Source of the DNA: Bacteroidaceae bacterium
GTDB lineage: Bacteria; Bacteroidota; Bacteroidia; Bacteroidales; Bacteroidaceae
Assembly (NCBI GenBank): GCA_024688885.1
Contig: JAILDV010000055.1
Location: 1-64,000 of the forward strand
Reading direction: 5' to 3'
Length of the DNA stretch: 64,000 nt
The position numbers and the translations under genes were made by a program. Shown one piece after another: positions 35,901-44,400 of the stretch (its first letter is position 1; every line of letters begins with the position of its first letter). Below the pieces are notes generated by a model. The model did no database searches. It had not been told where the DNA came from and saw nothing but the letters and a program-made list of their open reading frames with translations.

Positions 35901-36777
35901 GATAGCTGGTCATATACACGGCAGTACCTGCGATAGGCCATGAACCTACACCACCGCCCATACGGTCACGGATTTCACCGCCCGTGCCTGTAGCGGCACC
36001 ATTGAACGGCTCCACGGTGGTTGGGAAGTTGTGCGTTTCAGCCTTCAGCGAGATGACCGACTCGATGTCCTTCACCTCGAAATAGTCGCTCGTCGAGTGG
36101 TCGGCAGGTGCAAACTGCTCCACCACGGGACCTTGACTGAAAGCCACGTTATCTTTGTAAGCAGAAAGAATCTTGTTGGGATTCTCCTGCGTGGTCTTCT
36201 TAATCATCTGGAAGAGCGAACTTTCCTTCTCCTTGCCATCGATGATGAAAGTGCCACCGAAAATCTTGTGGCGGCAATGCTCAGAGTTGATTTGTGCAAA
36301 ACCGAAGACCTCCGAGTCAGTCAACTTTCTGCCCAACTGACCTTCCACCTTGTGCAGATATTCTATCTCTTCAGGAGAAAGTGCAAGACCTTCCTGTTCG
36401 TTATATTCTTCCAGATTCTCGATGTGCAGGATGGGTGCAGGCTCAATGTTCACCGTGAAGATGTCCTGATTCAGTCCCTTATACATACGCTGAAGCATAG
36501 GATCATGTTCAGCATCCTCACTCTCCACAGGGAAGTATTCCTCTATGCGCTGAACACCTTGGATAGCCATATTCTGTGTGATTTCCACAGCATTGGTGCT
36601 CCAAGGCGTTATCATCTCTCGGCGTGGGCCTACAAAGAAACCCTGCAAATTATTCTCGTTTTCTGGGCGAGCTTCACCATACAGCCAGCAAAGCTCATTG
36701 GTTTCATCAGCGGAAAGCTCGTGATTCACCTGAGTGGCAATCACACTCTGCGCTGGTGTTCTGAAAAAGTAAATCAT
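32992..36777 (-). CDS. purL: Phosphoribosylformylglycinamidine synthase (large single-chain)
   Basis: 1261 residues, the single-chain type. It converts FGAR, ATP and glutamine to FGAM in purine synthesis. The N-terminal and two AIRS-type domains include LKAETHNFPTTVEPFNGAA (ATP/substrate region) and GGGSVSSV. The C-terminal glutaminase domain has the nucleophile in LGICNGCQLM and a His-x-Glu in MPHLERA. A longer reading from 36807 was rejected, since it runs into the -7 box at 36805-36812; the ATG at 36777 lies 28 bases past it. Confidence 0.97.
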   Translation of the reverse strand: MIYFFRTPAQSVIATQVNHELSADETNELCWLYGEARPENENNLQGFFVGPRREMITPWSTNAVEITQNMAIQGVQRIEEYFPVESEDAEHDPMLQRMYKGLNQDIFTVNIEPAPILHIENLEEYNEQEGLALSPEEIEYLHKVEGQLGRKLTDSEVFGFAQINSEHCRHKIFGGTFIIDGKEKESSLFQMIKKTTQENPNKILSAYKDNVAFSQGPVVEQFAPADHSTSDYFEVKDIESVISLKAETHNFPTTVEPFNGAATGTGGEIRDRMGGGVGSWPIAGTAVYMTSYPRNGVAPSQPHSYAKWTKSDKEGDIRPWEEILPVRKWLYQTPEQILIKASNGASDFGNKFGQPLICGSVLTFEHAEQQGDTTEEYGYDKVIMLAGGVGYGTKRDCLKGTPEKGNKIVVVGGDNYRIGLGGGSVSSVDTGRYSSGIELNAVQRANPEMQKRANNLVRALCEEEVNPVVSIHDHGSAGHVNCLSELVEECGGLIDMTKLPIGDQTLSSKEIIANESQERMGLLIDEKHIEHVRQIAERERAPLYVVGETTGDAHFAFQQGDGVRPFDLDVAQMFGHSPKTYMRDETVVRKYEDVSYSYNEIETYLENVLQLEAVACKDWLTNKVDRSVTGKIARQQCQGEIQLPLSDCGVVALDYRGEKGIATAIGHAPQAGLADPKAGSVLSVAESLTNLVWAPLAEGLDSVSLSANWMWPCRSQKGEDARLYEGVQALSDFCCALQVNVPTGKDSLSMTQKYPDGSKIISPGTVIVSSGGEVSDVKKVVSPVLVNDADTTLYHIDFSFDTLKLGGSAFAQSLGKVGSDVPTVKNPEYFRDAFLGVQELVKEGLILAGHDISAGGLITTLLEMTFANQKGGIKANLNGIVEKDPVKLLFAENPGVVIQVKNADKKEVEFLLNKAGVGFVEIGQPIEERQIVVKKGGRNRYFDIDKLRDIWYSTSYRLDTKQSFNGMAKERFENYKKQPIEHKFPASFTGTLAQYGISADRRERTGIKAAIIREKGTNGEREMAYSLYLAGFDVKDVMMTDLVSGRETLEDINMIVFCGGFSNSDVLGSAKGWAGAFLFNPKAKAALDAFYAREDTLSLGICNGCQLMVELGLINNNHAVTDAKDYAQMLHNVSHKFESEFVTLQIPENKSVMFGSLSGSKLGLWVAHGEGNFRLPKAEKDYNIVAKYNYSGYPGNPNGSTYDVAGIASADGRHLAMMPHLERAIFPWQQAHYPADRKADEVTPWIEAFVNARKWVEKHKK

Positions 36778-36804
36778 AAAGTTGTGTGTCTGAAAATTTG
36801 GGTA

Positions 36805-36812
36805 CAAAGGTA
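36805..36812 (-). promoter_or_regulatory. purL -7 box
   Basis: TACCTTTG on the minus strand, 27 bases upstream of the chosen ATG. Confidence 0.7.
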
Positions 36813-36956
36813 CGACTTTTTTCCCGAACCCTCACCACAAAACATCATCAACTTACATTATTTATATAGAAAACGTTCACCATCCGTTATTTTCCATCCT
36901 CTCAACGACAACTTTATTTAATACCACATTCCATGAAAAATCCACACTCAGCATCA

Positions 36957-37009
36957 TAATTACCTCTTACCCGTCAAGGTAATTACGATGAAGGGTGTAA
37001 CGTAATTAC
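36957..37009. promoter_or_regulatory. Three TAATTAC repeats at 23-base spacing
   Basis: TAATTAC occurs at 36957, 36980 and 37003, exactly 23 bases apart (about two helical turns). AATTACCT (36958) and AGGTAATT (36977) also form an inverted repeat. It sits between the divergent purL and lipoprotein promoters in an otherwise gene-free 364-base gap. It looks like a set of operator sites, but no regulator is known. Confidence 0.5.
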
Positions 37010-37084
37010 GGCTACGAGTGTGCCCTTTTACCCCATTAAGTGTATTGGCTATGCCTCATGATAAATCATTATTTTCCTTTATTA

Positions 37085-37116
37085 TTGTACTGATTAAAAA
37101 TTTATTGTACCTTTGC
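37085..37116 (+). promoter_or_regulatory. Promoter of the lipoprotein gene
   Basis: TTG at 37085-37087 and TACCTTTGC at 37108-37116 with 20 bases between, followed 26 bases later by the start codon. Confidence 0.7.
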
Positions 37117-37141
37117 AACTACTAACCCAAAAATACACATA

Positions 37142-38440
37142 ATGATGAAACTTAAATTCTTTTTACCTTTTGTGGCTTTAATGGCTTTTTCAAGTGCTTT
37201 TATCTCTTGTAGCAAGGATGATGATGAGGGTTCTAACAATGAATCTTCGGTAAATCCTCTGATGGTTGAAAACTTTGTGCTGGATGGTATGAATGCCTCT
37301 ATCACACGTCCTAATACAGGAGTGGACTTTCCTGACAGTTTGAAGTTTCTTGTTTATTTCCAAAATAATGCAGAACCTAAATTAGATGTCACATACGATA
37401 TAGGTGTGGCACTTTACACAGCAAATAACCGATTGGTCAGCACATTCCCGCTCTATGAGGATGTAGCTATTACATATGGCAAGTCTTTCAAGATGGATGA
37501 TAAGATTCTTTTATCAAAAGATCTTTCGAATGGCATCTATCTGTTGAAGCCTATCTGTAAGGGTAAGGATGAGAAGGATTGGAAGGAGATGAAATTAGCT
37601 AATGATTTTGCTTTGACCATCAACATCGATGGTACTGAGGCACAATTGAAAGAAGCTTTCAAGGACATCATCAGGTTTAAGAACATATCTTACGATAAGA
37701 CTCAAGTGGCGATGAATGAACCTTTTAAAGTCACTGTAAGCCTTTTTGGCAACAAAACCTACAAGTCCATCCCTATCTTTCTGGCACAAAAGGATGAAAA
37801 TAATGGCTACAAGAAACTGACTGGTGAAACATGGACTCCTGACGAGCAGGGAGAAGGCACCATCACTTTCTCTTATGCACCCAATCAAATTGGCAATCAA
37901 ACTTACTACATCATTTCTCCTATCAGCGATGAACCTATCACCCAATTCAGCATCATCACAAAAGGTCAAACTTATGACTTCACCGTGGACAACATTGCTG
38001 ATGATATAGAGTATATTCTTGATGAAAATGCCTTGAAGGGAACATTCATAGTAAAAAACTATGATGACCAAGTGTTTACAAAAGATATCTATGTTATGCT
38101 GGTGGGTATAGACATGATGACCTTTGACTTTAAAGTGGATTCCTTATTCCAAAATCCTAAACTCTATCAGAAGATTCATTTCTCCACTGCCAGCTTGAAT
38201 GAAGAAAAGGGTTCATTCAATTTCACCAACCTTGACTATGGTAGCTACTATGCCATTACATACGGCATAAAGAATAAGGAAGGCAAGTTTGAGGAACTGA
38301 ATGCTGACAAGATGTATATGTTGTACACCACTCCTTTTGATGAGTCAGGTGATGAATTTCTTATTAAGATGGCTAAAGCACCAGCTGCTACAAAAGGCAT
38401 CACTTATATGAATAGGAAAAAGATGATCAGAAAGCAATAG
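37142..38440 (+). CDS. Lipoprotein of unknown function
   Basis: 432 residues. The signal peptide ends in a lipobox (SAFISCSKDDD); the Asp run after the Cys is typical of Bacteroidota surface-exported lipoproteins. The rest looks like several beta-sandwich units (repeated short strands, few Cys), but I recognise no named domain. The start may be the first or second of two adjacent ATGs. It has its own promoter and a strong hairpin terminator, so it is a single-gene unit. A+T content is higher than in neighbouring genes. Confidence 0.8.
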   Translation: MMKLKFFLPFVALMAFSSAFISCSKDDDEGSNNESSVNPLMVENFVLDGMNASITRPNTGVDFPDSLKFLVYFQNNAEPKLDVTYDIGVALYTANNRLVSTFPLYEDVAITYGKSFKMDDKILLSKDLSNGIYLLKPICKGKDEKDWKEMKLANDFALTINIDGTEAQLKEAFKDIIRFKNISYDKTQVAMNEPFKVTVSLFGNKTYKSIPIFLAQKDENNGYKKLTGETWTPDEQGEGTITFSYAPNQIGNQTYYIISPISDEPITQFSIITKGQTYDFTVDNIADDIEYILDENALKGTFIVKNYDDQVFTKDIYVMLVGIDMMTFDFKVDSLFQNPKLYQKIHFSTASLNEEKGSFNFTNLDYGSYYAITYGIKNKEGKFEELNADKMYMLYTTPFDESGDEFLIKMAKAPAATKGITYMNRKKMIRKQ

Positions 38441-38463
38441 TTTCTTCTTTACAAAATAAAATA

Positions 38464-38507
38464 AATGAAGCGATATGCTCCCGACAAAGGAAACATATCG
38501 CTTCATT
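38464..38507 (+). terminator. Strong hairpin terminator
   Basis: AATGAAGCGATATG (38464-38477) and CATATCGCTTCATT (38494-38507) form a perfect 14-base-pair stem with a 16-base loop. T-rich sequence follows. It closes the lipoprotein gene and insulates the AT-rich region beyond. Confidence 0.85.
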
Positions 38508-38741
38508 CATATCATATAATATATTTCTTTTTTTCTTTTAAATTTTAAAGAACTCTTATGTTGATGTATATAGCGTGTCGATAATGTTAATAACTTTTTC
38601 AGTGCTATGTAAATCAATAGTTTATGATGTTAAAATATGCCTTACAACCTATTGATATTTTTTTGAAAAAAATGAATAACTTTTTTTGGTGATTAGAAAT
38701 GAATGGTGGTATATAAATAGTCTTGAAAAAAGCAAGAAAAG
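38508..38741. other. AT-rich gene-free stretch beside the DnaA-box arrays
   Basis: No gene is visible. The sequence is very A+T rich with several GTTAATAA and TTATGATG words, as expected of an unwinding region next to an origin. Confidence 0.5.
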
Positions 38742-39065
38742 TTATTGAAAGTTATTAAAAAGTTATCAATAGGGTTATGAACAGTTTTATCAACAGGTTT
38801 TATTTTCTCAGGAGTTCCATGAAGCGTTTCTTCATGGCTTGTTTCAGTTCTCCTTCGTCAAGGATAAAGTCATTAATTACTTCATCGAACGCACGTTCTG
38901 CCTTCTGGCGCATCTGAGCTTTACCAGCTCGTAAGCCAGAAGAGAGTTCTGTCTTTGGAAGTAGTTGTCTGTTGAAGTTTCCGTCACTCATGTTTTCTGT
39001 TGATAAGTATGTTGATATTTCTTGTTGATAAGGTGTTGATAACCCTGTTGACAAGGTGTGAACAA
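38742..39065. other. Candidate chromosomal replication origin (oriC)
   Basis: Left array on the plus strand: TTATTGAAA, TTATTAAAA, TTATCAATA (38763), TTATGAACA (38775), TTATCAACA (38787), steps of 10-12 bases. Right array on the minus strand (shown as plus): TGTTGATAA (38998), TGTTGATAT (39010), TGTTGATAA (39023), TGTTGATAA (39034), TGTTGACAA (39046), TGTGAACAA (39057), steps of 11-13. TTATCAACA differs from the DnaA consensus TTATCCACA at one base. The arrays face each other across a 63-codon gene. Neighbouring AT-rich DNA and parS-type sites 34 kb away agree; gene direction on either side does not clearly diverge. Confidence 0.7.
38800..38991 (-). CDS. Small conserved-looking protein between DnaA-box arrays
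   Basis: 63 residues, highly charged, mostly helical by composition. It begins MSDGNFNRQLLPKTE and contains SGLRAGKAQMRQKAERAF. I recall similar short proteins in Bacteroidales but know no function. The ATG at 38991 was chosen over upstream codons because a -7 box at 39069-39077 places the transcript start near 39062; the right DnaA-box array then lies in the 5' leader. Its stop is 5 bases from the left array. Binding of DnaA could therefore control it. Confidence 0.7.
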   Translation of the reverse strand: MSDGNFNRQLLPKTELSSGLRAGKAQMRQKAERAFDEVINDFILDEGELKQAMKKRFMELLRK

Positions 39066-39068
39066 GTG

Positions 39069-39077
39069 GCAAATTTA
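39069..39077 (-). promoter_or_regulatory. -7 box of the small gene
   Basis: TAAATTTGC on the minus strand, directly before the right-hand DnaA-box array. Confidence 0.6.
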
Positions 39078-39126
39078 CAAGTTTTATGTGACATTGCAAA
39101 TATTTGAGAATTAAAATGATTTATAA

Positions 39127-39159
39127 TTTTTGTTTTTGGAGAGGAATGAGTAATTTTGC
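39127..39159 (+). promoter_or_regulatory. ribD promoter
   Basis: TTTTTG (39127-39132) and TAATTTTGC (39151-39159) with 18 bases between, 27 bases before the ribD ATG. Confidence 0.7.
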
Positions 39160-39186
39160 ACGTGTTAATAAGTATGTTGAAAAGTT

Positions 39187-40140
39187 ATGAAAGATGTGTT
39201 GACAACTGATGAAAAGTATATGAGAAGATGCATTCAATTGGCACGTGATGGTAGGATGAATGCACAACCCAACCCGATGGTGGGTGCAGTGATTGTACAT
39301 GATGACCGCATCATTGGTGAGGGCTACCATGTGCGCTGTGGAGAGGGGCATGCTGAAGTGAATGCTTGTGCATCGGTGAAGAAGGAGGATGAACATCTTT
39401 TGAAGGAGAGCACCATCTATGTAAGCCTGGAACCTTGCAGTCATTATGGCAAGACACCTCCATGTGCCGATCTTTTGATAAGCAAGAGATTCAAGCGTTG
39501 TGTGATTGGTTGTCAAGATCCTTTTGCAAACGTGCAAGGAAGAGGTATTCAGAAATTGAAGGAAGCTGGCATTGAAGTGACTGTTGGGGTGTTGGAAGAA
39601 GAGTGCAAGGCTCTGAATAAACGCTTTATGACTTTTCATGGCAAACAACGTCCTTTTGTTACGTTGAAATGGGCAGAGTCGGAAGATGGCTTTATAGATG
39701 GTCACATATCGAATACATACACCCAGATGGTTTGCCACAAACGCAGAGCTGAACATCAAGCTATTTTAGTGGGAAGAAAGACATATGAAGTGGACAAGCC
39801 CTCACTCACTGTGCGTGAATGGTATGGTTCATCCCCAAAACGCTATGTGGTATCTTCTCAGTCATTGACCTTGCCAGATGGTTTTCATCTCATTCAGACA
39901 ACCAGTGTGGAAGGCATCTTGAAGAGATTGTATGAAGATGGCATTCAAACCGTGTTGGTGGAAGGAGGTGCTGAACTTTTGCAGTCATTCATCGATAGTG
40001 GCAAGTGGGATGAATGTTACATAGAGAAAGGAGCCTTGACTCTTTGTGGTGAGGTCAAAGCTCCCGTTCTTTTAAGTGGTGTCTTGAAAGGTGTGAACGC
40101 TGATTTTGGACAGCGGATAGAGGAATATGTGAATTTTTAA
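39187..40140 (+). CDS. ribD: Bifunctional riboflavin biosynthesis deaminase/reductase
   Basis: 317 residues. The N-terminal deaminase domain (1-150) has the zinc motif GHAEVNA and PCSHYGKTPPCADLL; the C-terminal reductase domain (about 155-317) has PFVTLKWAESEDGFI and the VLVEGGAELLQSFI motif. It catalyses the second and third steps of riboflavin synthesis from the GTP product. It is slightly shorter than E. coli RibD (about 367). It is monocistronic here, convergent with comF at 10 bases, and the right-hand neighbour of the candidate origin. Confidence 0.95.
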   Translation: MKDVLTTDEKYMRRCIQLARDGRMNAQPNPMVGAVIVHDDRIIGEGYHVRCGEGHAEVNACASVKKEDEHLLKESTIYVSLEPCSHYGKTPPCADLLISKRFKRCVIGCQDPFANVQGRGIQKLKEAGIEVTVGVLEEECKALNKRFMTFHGKQRPFVTLKWAESEDGFIDGHISNTYTQMVCHKRRAEHQAILVGRKTYEVDKPSLTVREWYGSSPKRYVVSSQSLTLPDGFHLIQTTSVEGILKRLYEDGIQTVLVEGGAELLQSFIDSGKWDECYIEKGALTLCGEVKAPVLLSGVLKGVNADFGQRIEEYVNF

Positions 40141-40149
40141 AATAGGTGC

Positions 40150-40911
40150 TCATTCCATCAGAGGTATACCATATATTGACACATCTATATTGTCTTCCTC
40201 AAGGACAGGAGCGGCTGTGCGTGAAGCCACTGAAAGCGTGAGGATGGACACCTTCACATCAGGCACTTTTGCCAGTTCTTTTGCGCAGGAGGAAAGGGTG
40301 GCGCCTGTAGTCACCACATCGTCAACAAGCAGCACATGTTTGCCCTTGATTTTTTCAGGATGTGTTACTTGAAAGATACCCTCCACATTACTAAGACGCT
40401 GAGTAGCGTTAAGATGTGTTTGTGAAATGTTGTTCTTGATGCGTTTCACCACCCCTTTTTCTACAGGAATGCCTGTCTTTTCATGAATACCCTGACAGAT
40501 GTAATGAGATTGGTTGTAATGTCGTTTCAGCTGCCTTTTCCAATGGAGTGGTAAGGGGATGAGCATGTCAATATCATCGAAATAGTGACATTTCTCCAGT
40601 TCTTCTGCATATAGATATGCCATGTGACGCCCCACTTCCGGGTTACCATTGTATTTGATTTGATAAATAATGTTTCTCGTATTCTTTCCATCATGATAAA
40701 ACATGCTGGTTGCCCTCTCTATCGGGAAAAGTGCCCAAAATTGCTTTTCCAACTGGCTTTGCTCCACCAAATGATAGTAAGTAAAAGGCAAGTGTACGAA
40801 ACAATGCCCACAAATGAATGACTCACCACCCCTCAATCTTTCCCCACACATGACGCACTTCCTCGGCATCAAAAACTCAAGTATATCTCTCAGTATGTCC
40901 TTAATCCTCAC
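40150..40911 (-). CDS. ComF-family phosphoribosyltransferase-like protein
   Basis: 253 residues. A double Cys-x2-Cys zinc-ribbon start (CVMCGERLRGGESFICGHC) is followed by a type I phosphoribosyltransferase domain whose PRPP loop is VLLVDDVVTTGATLSSCAKEL. ComF proteins serve in DNA uptake in naturally competent bacteria, but the family is widespread and the substrate is not known. It lies just downstream of recX on the same strand; comM is elsewhere in this window. Confidence 0.9.
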   Translation of the reverse strand: MRIKDILRDILEFLMPRKCVMCGERLRGGESFICGHCFVHLPFTYYHLVEQSQLEKQFWALFPIERATSMFYHDGKNTRNIIYQIKYNGNPEVGRHMAYLYAEELEKCHYFDDIDMLIPLPLHWKRQLKRHYNQSHYICQGIHEKTGIPVEKGVVKRIKNNISQTHLNATQRLSNVEGIFQVTHPEKIKGKHVLLVDDVVTTGATLSSCAKELAKVPDVKVSILTLSVASRTAAPVLEEDNIDVSIYGIPLME

Positions 40912-40935
40912 CTCTTATCTCTTATCTCTAAACTC

Positions 40936-41403
40936 TTAATCCCCCATCACCTTAACAATATCATCCATCGCAAAACCTCTTCCTAAAGCGAAACGAATCA
41001 GTTTACCTCTGATTTCATACTCGTTCCTTCCTTTCACAGAGGGGCGCTTCTTCTCTATCATTTCTTTCAGCGCATCCAGATTGTCCTTCTCGTCTATTTC
41101 CTCCAGAGCCTCATCGATATGTCGCTGTGCTATCTTCCTTCTTTTCAGTTCCTGTTCAATCCGCACTCTTCCCCAATGGTTGTAGCGGAACTTGTCCCTG
41201 ACAAACGCTTTGGCATAGCGTTCCTCATCAATAAACTTCTCCTTCACCAACCGAGCCACCACTCTTTCAGACACATCATCAGCCATTTCCCACCGCTTCA
41301 TTTTTGTCATCATGTCGTGGCAGCACTGTTCGCTCATAGCACACAGAGCAGAAAGCTTCTGATAAGCCTCCTGCTCTGTGTAAAGATGGGTTTTCTTTTC
41401 CAT
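40936..41403 (-). CDS. recX: Regulatory protein RecX
   Basis: 155 residues. RecX proteins bind RecA filaments and limit recombination. The family helical repeats are visible: RVVARLVKEKFIDEERYAKA (residues 46-65) with FVRDKFRYNHWG following, and a second repeat IAQRHIDEALEEIDE. recA itself is not in the window. It starts 3 bases after the leuS stop and is probably cotranscribed. Confidence 0.9.
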   Translation of the reverse strand: MEKKTHLYTEQEAYQKLSALCAMSEQCCHDMMTKMKRWEMADDVSERVVARLVKEKFIDEERYAKAFVRDKFRYNHWGRVRIEQELKRRKIAQRHIDEALEEIDEKDNLDALKEMIEKKRPSVKGRNEYEIRGKLIRFALGRGFAMDDIVKVMGD

Positions 41404-41406
41404 CAG

Positions 41407-44400
41407 TTATTTCTTCAAAACTACATTGATCATCTTACCTGGCACCACGATGACTTTCGCCACGGTGAATCCTTCCATCCACTTGGCTGACTGTGGGTTT
41501 TCAAGGGCAGCTTTTTCGGCATCCTCCTTCGTCACATCAGCAGGAAACTCCAGTGGGAAGCGTGCCTTACCGTTGAATGCCACCATCATCTTCACCGAGT
41601 CTTCCTTCAGATAATCCTCGTTGAAAGCTGGCCAAGGAGCGTCACATACCGTGGTCGTGTGACCGAGCAGGTGCCAGAACTCTTCTGCCAAGTGAGGACA
41701 GAATGGAGCCAACAAGATGGCAAGTGTCTCCTTCACTTCACGGCTCTCACTCTTCAACTTCGTCAGTTCGTTCAGGCAGACCATGAACGCTGCAATGGTT
41801 GTGTTGTATGAGAATGCCTCAATGTCAGCAGTCTCTTTCTTGATGAGGGTGTGCAGTGCCTTGAGTTCCTCCTTAGAAGCCCCCACCGTCTCCCCCAAGG
41901 GGGAGTGATTGCCATCCGGGTTGTTAGCCGTTTGATTGTCTGTTGAGGAGCAAGCCGCATGGGACTCCTCCCCCTTGGGGGAGGTTGGGAGGGGGCTTGT
42001 CATGAACTTCCACAATTTCTTCAGGAATCTGTGGCAGCCGTCAATGCCATTGGTGTCCCAAGGCTTGCTCTGCTCCACAGGACCGAGGAACATTTCGTAG
42101 AGACGCAATGTGTCAGCACCGAACTTCTCCACGATCATGTCGGGGTTCACCACGTTGAACATGCTCTTCGACATCTTCTCCACAGCCCATCCGCACACAT
42201 ACTTTCCTTCGTCGTTGAGAATGAATTCGGCGGTGTTGTATTCTGGACGCCAAGCCTTGAACGCCTCAACATCCAGCACATCAGCACTCACGATGTTCAC
42301 ATCCACATGGATGGGTGTAACATCATACTGGTCTTTCTTCTCCAAGGTCACAAACGTATTCGTGTCTTTGATGCGATACACGAAATTGCTCCTTCCTTGA
42401 ATCATGCCCTGATTGATGAGCTTCTGGAAGGGTTCTTCCTTGCAAGATACACCCAAGTCAAACAGGAACTTGTTCCAGAAACGGCTGTAAATCAGGTGAC
42501 CTGTAGCATGCTCACTACCACCCACATACAAGTCCACATTCTGCCAATACTCGTCAGCATCCTTGCTCACCAGCGCTTGGTCATTGTGTGGGTCCATATA
42601 GCGCAGGTAGTAAGCAGAACTGCCCGCAAAGCCTGGCATCGTGTAGAGTTCAATAGGGAACACTGTCTTGTTGTCTATCTTCTTATTCTCCACAATCTTC
42701 TTGTTCACCTCATCCCATGCCCACACGGTAGCGTTGCCCAGTGGTGGCTCACCTGTCTCTGTAGGCAGGAACTTATCCACTTCAGGCAATTCGATAGGCA
42801 GGCATTCCTCAGGAATCATCGTCGGGATGCCGTTCTTGTAATATACAGGGAATGGCTCACCCCAATAGCGCTGACGGGAGAAGATGGCATCTCTCAGACG
42901 GTAGTTCACCTTCACACGACCAATGCCCGCCTCCTTCACATACTTCTTCGTGGCAGCAATCGCTTCCTTCACGGTCAGTCCGTTGAGGCTGAAATCAATG
43001 TAAGGCTTCACATCCTTTCGTGGTGAGTTGCATACAATTCCCTCCTTGGCATCGTAGCTCTCCTCGCTCACATCAGCCCCCTCAATCAGTGGGATGATGG
43101 GCAGACCGAAGTGCTTTGCAAACGCATAGTCACGGCTGTCATGCGCAGGCACTGCCATGATGGCACCCGTACCATAACCAGCCAACACATACTCTGAAAT
43201 CCAGATAGGGTTCTTCTCGCCTGTGAAAGGATTGATGGCATACGAACCTGAGAACACACCTGTCACCTTGTGGTCAATCATGCGTTCACGCTCCGTACGT
43301 CCCTTCACATACTTGATATATTCCTCTACGGCAGCCTTCTGCTCCGCTGTGGTCACTTTCTCCACCAGTTCACTCTCAGGAGCCAGTACCATGAACGTCA
43401 CACCAAACATCGTGTCGGCACGAGTCGTGAAGATAGTGAAGGAAGCCCCCTCCGTCTCCCCCAAGGGGGAGTGATTGCCATCCGGGTTGTTAGCCGTTAG
43501 ATTTTCTGTTGAGGAGCAAGCCGCATGGGACTCCTCCCCCTTGGGGGAGGTTGGGAGGGGGCTTGCAATCTTGAATTGCACTTCCGTACCCTCCGAACGA
43601 CCTATCCAGTTCTTCTGTGTTTCCTTGATGCTGTCGCTCCACTCTATCGTGTCCAGTCCGTCCAAGAGTCGCTGTGCATAGGCACTCACCCTCAGGCACC
43701 ACTGCCTCATCTTCTTCTGCTCCACAGGGAAGCCGCCGCGCACACTCACGCCGTCAACTACCTCGTCATTCGCCAGCACAGTGCCCAGTCCTGCACACCA
43801 GTTCACCATCGTCTCGCCCATGAAGGCGATGCGGTAGTTCATCAGCACGTCGCTCTTCTTCTTCTCGTCCCACGAGTTCCACTCCTCTGCAGTGAACATG
43901 AGATTTTCCGTCTGAGCCACACCAAAATCCTCCAGTCCTTCCGTACCCTTCTGCTCAAAAAAATCCACCAGCTCCTCGATAGGACGAGCCTTTCCAGCCG
44001 CATGGCTCTCCTCCCCCTTGGGGGAGGTTGGGAGGGGGCTTTTACTAAAGAACGAGCCAAACATCTTCTGGAAAGCCCATTGCGTCCACTTGTAATAGCC
44101 AGGAGCACACGTCCTCACCTCCCTGTCCCAATCGAAGCAGAAGCCAATCTTGTCCAGCTGTTCACGATAGCGGTCAATATTCTGGAAGGTGGTCTTCTCA
44201 GGGTGCTGACCTGTCTGAATGGCATACTGCTCAGCAGGCAGACCATAAGCGTCATAACCCATCGGGTTCAGCACGTTATATCCCTGCAGACGCTTGAAAC
44301 GAGCATAGATGTCACTTGCAATATAGCCCAGCGGGTGTCCAACATGCAATCCCGCCCCGCTCGGATAAGGGAACATGTTCAGCACGTAAAACTTGGGTTT

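Noticed and set aside
38742-39065. The box arrays as a plasmid-type iteron origin
   Set aside because: Genes on both sides are chromosomal housekeeping genes and no replication-initiator gene is near.
41877-43564. leuS insertions as introns or inteins
   Set aside because: They are only 122 bases, read through in frame, and have no splice motifs or endonuclease domain.
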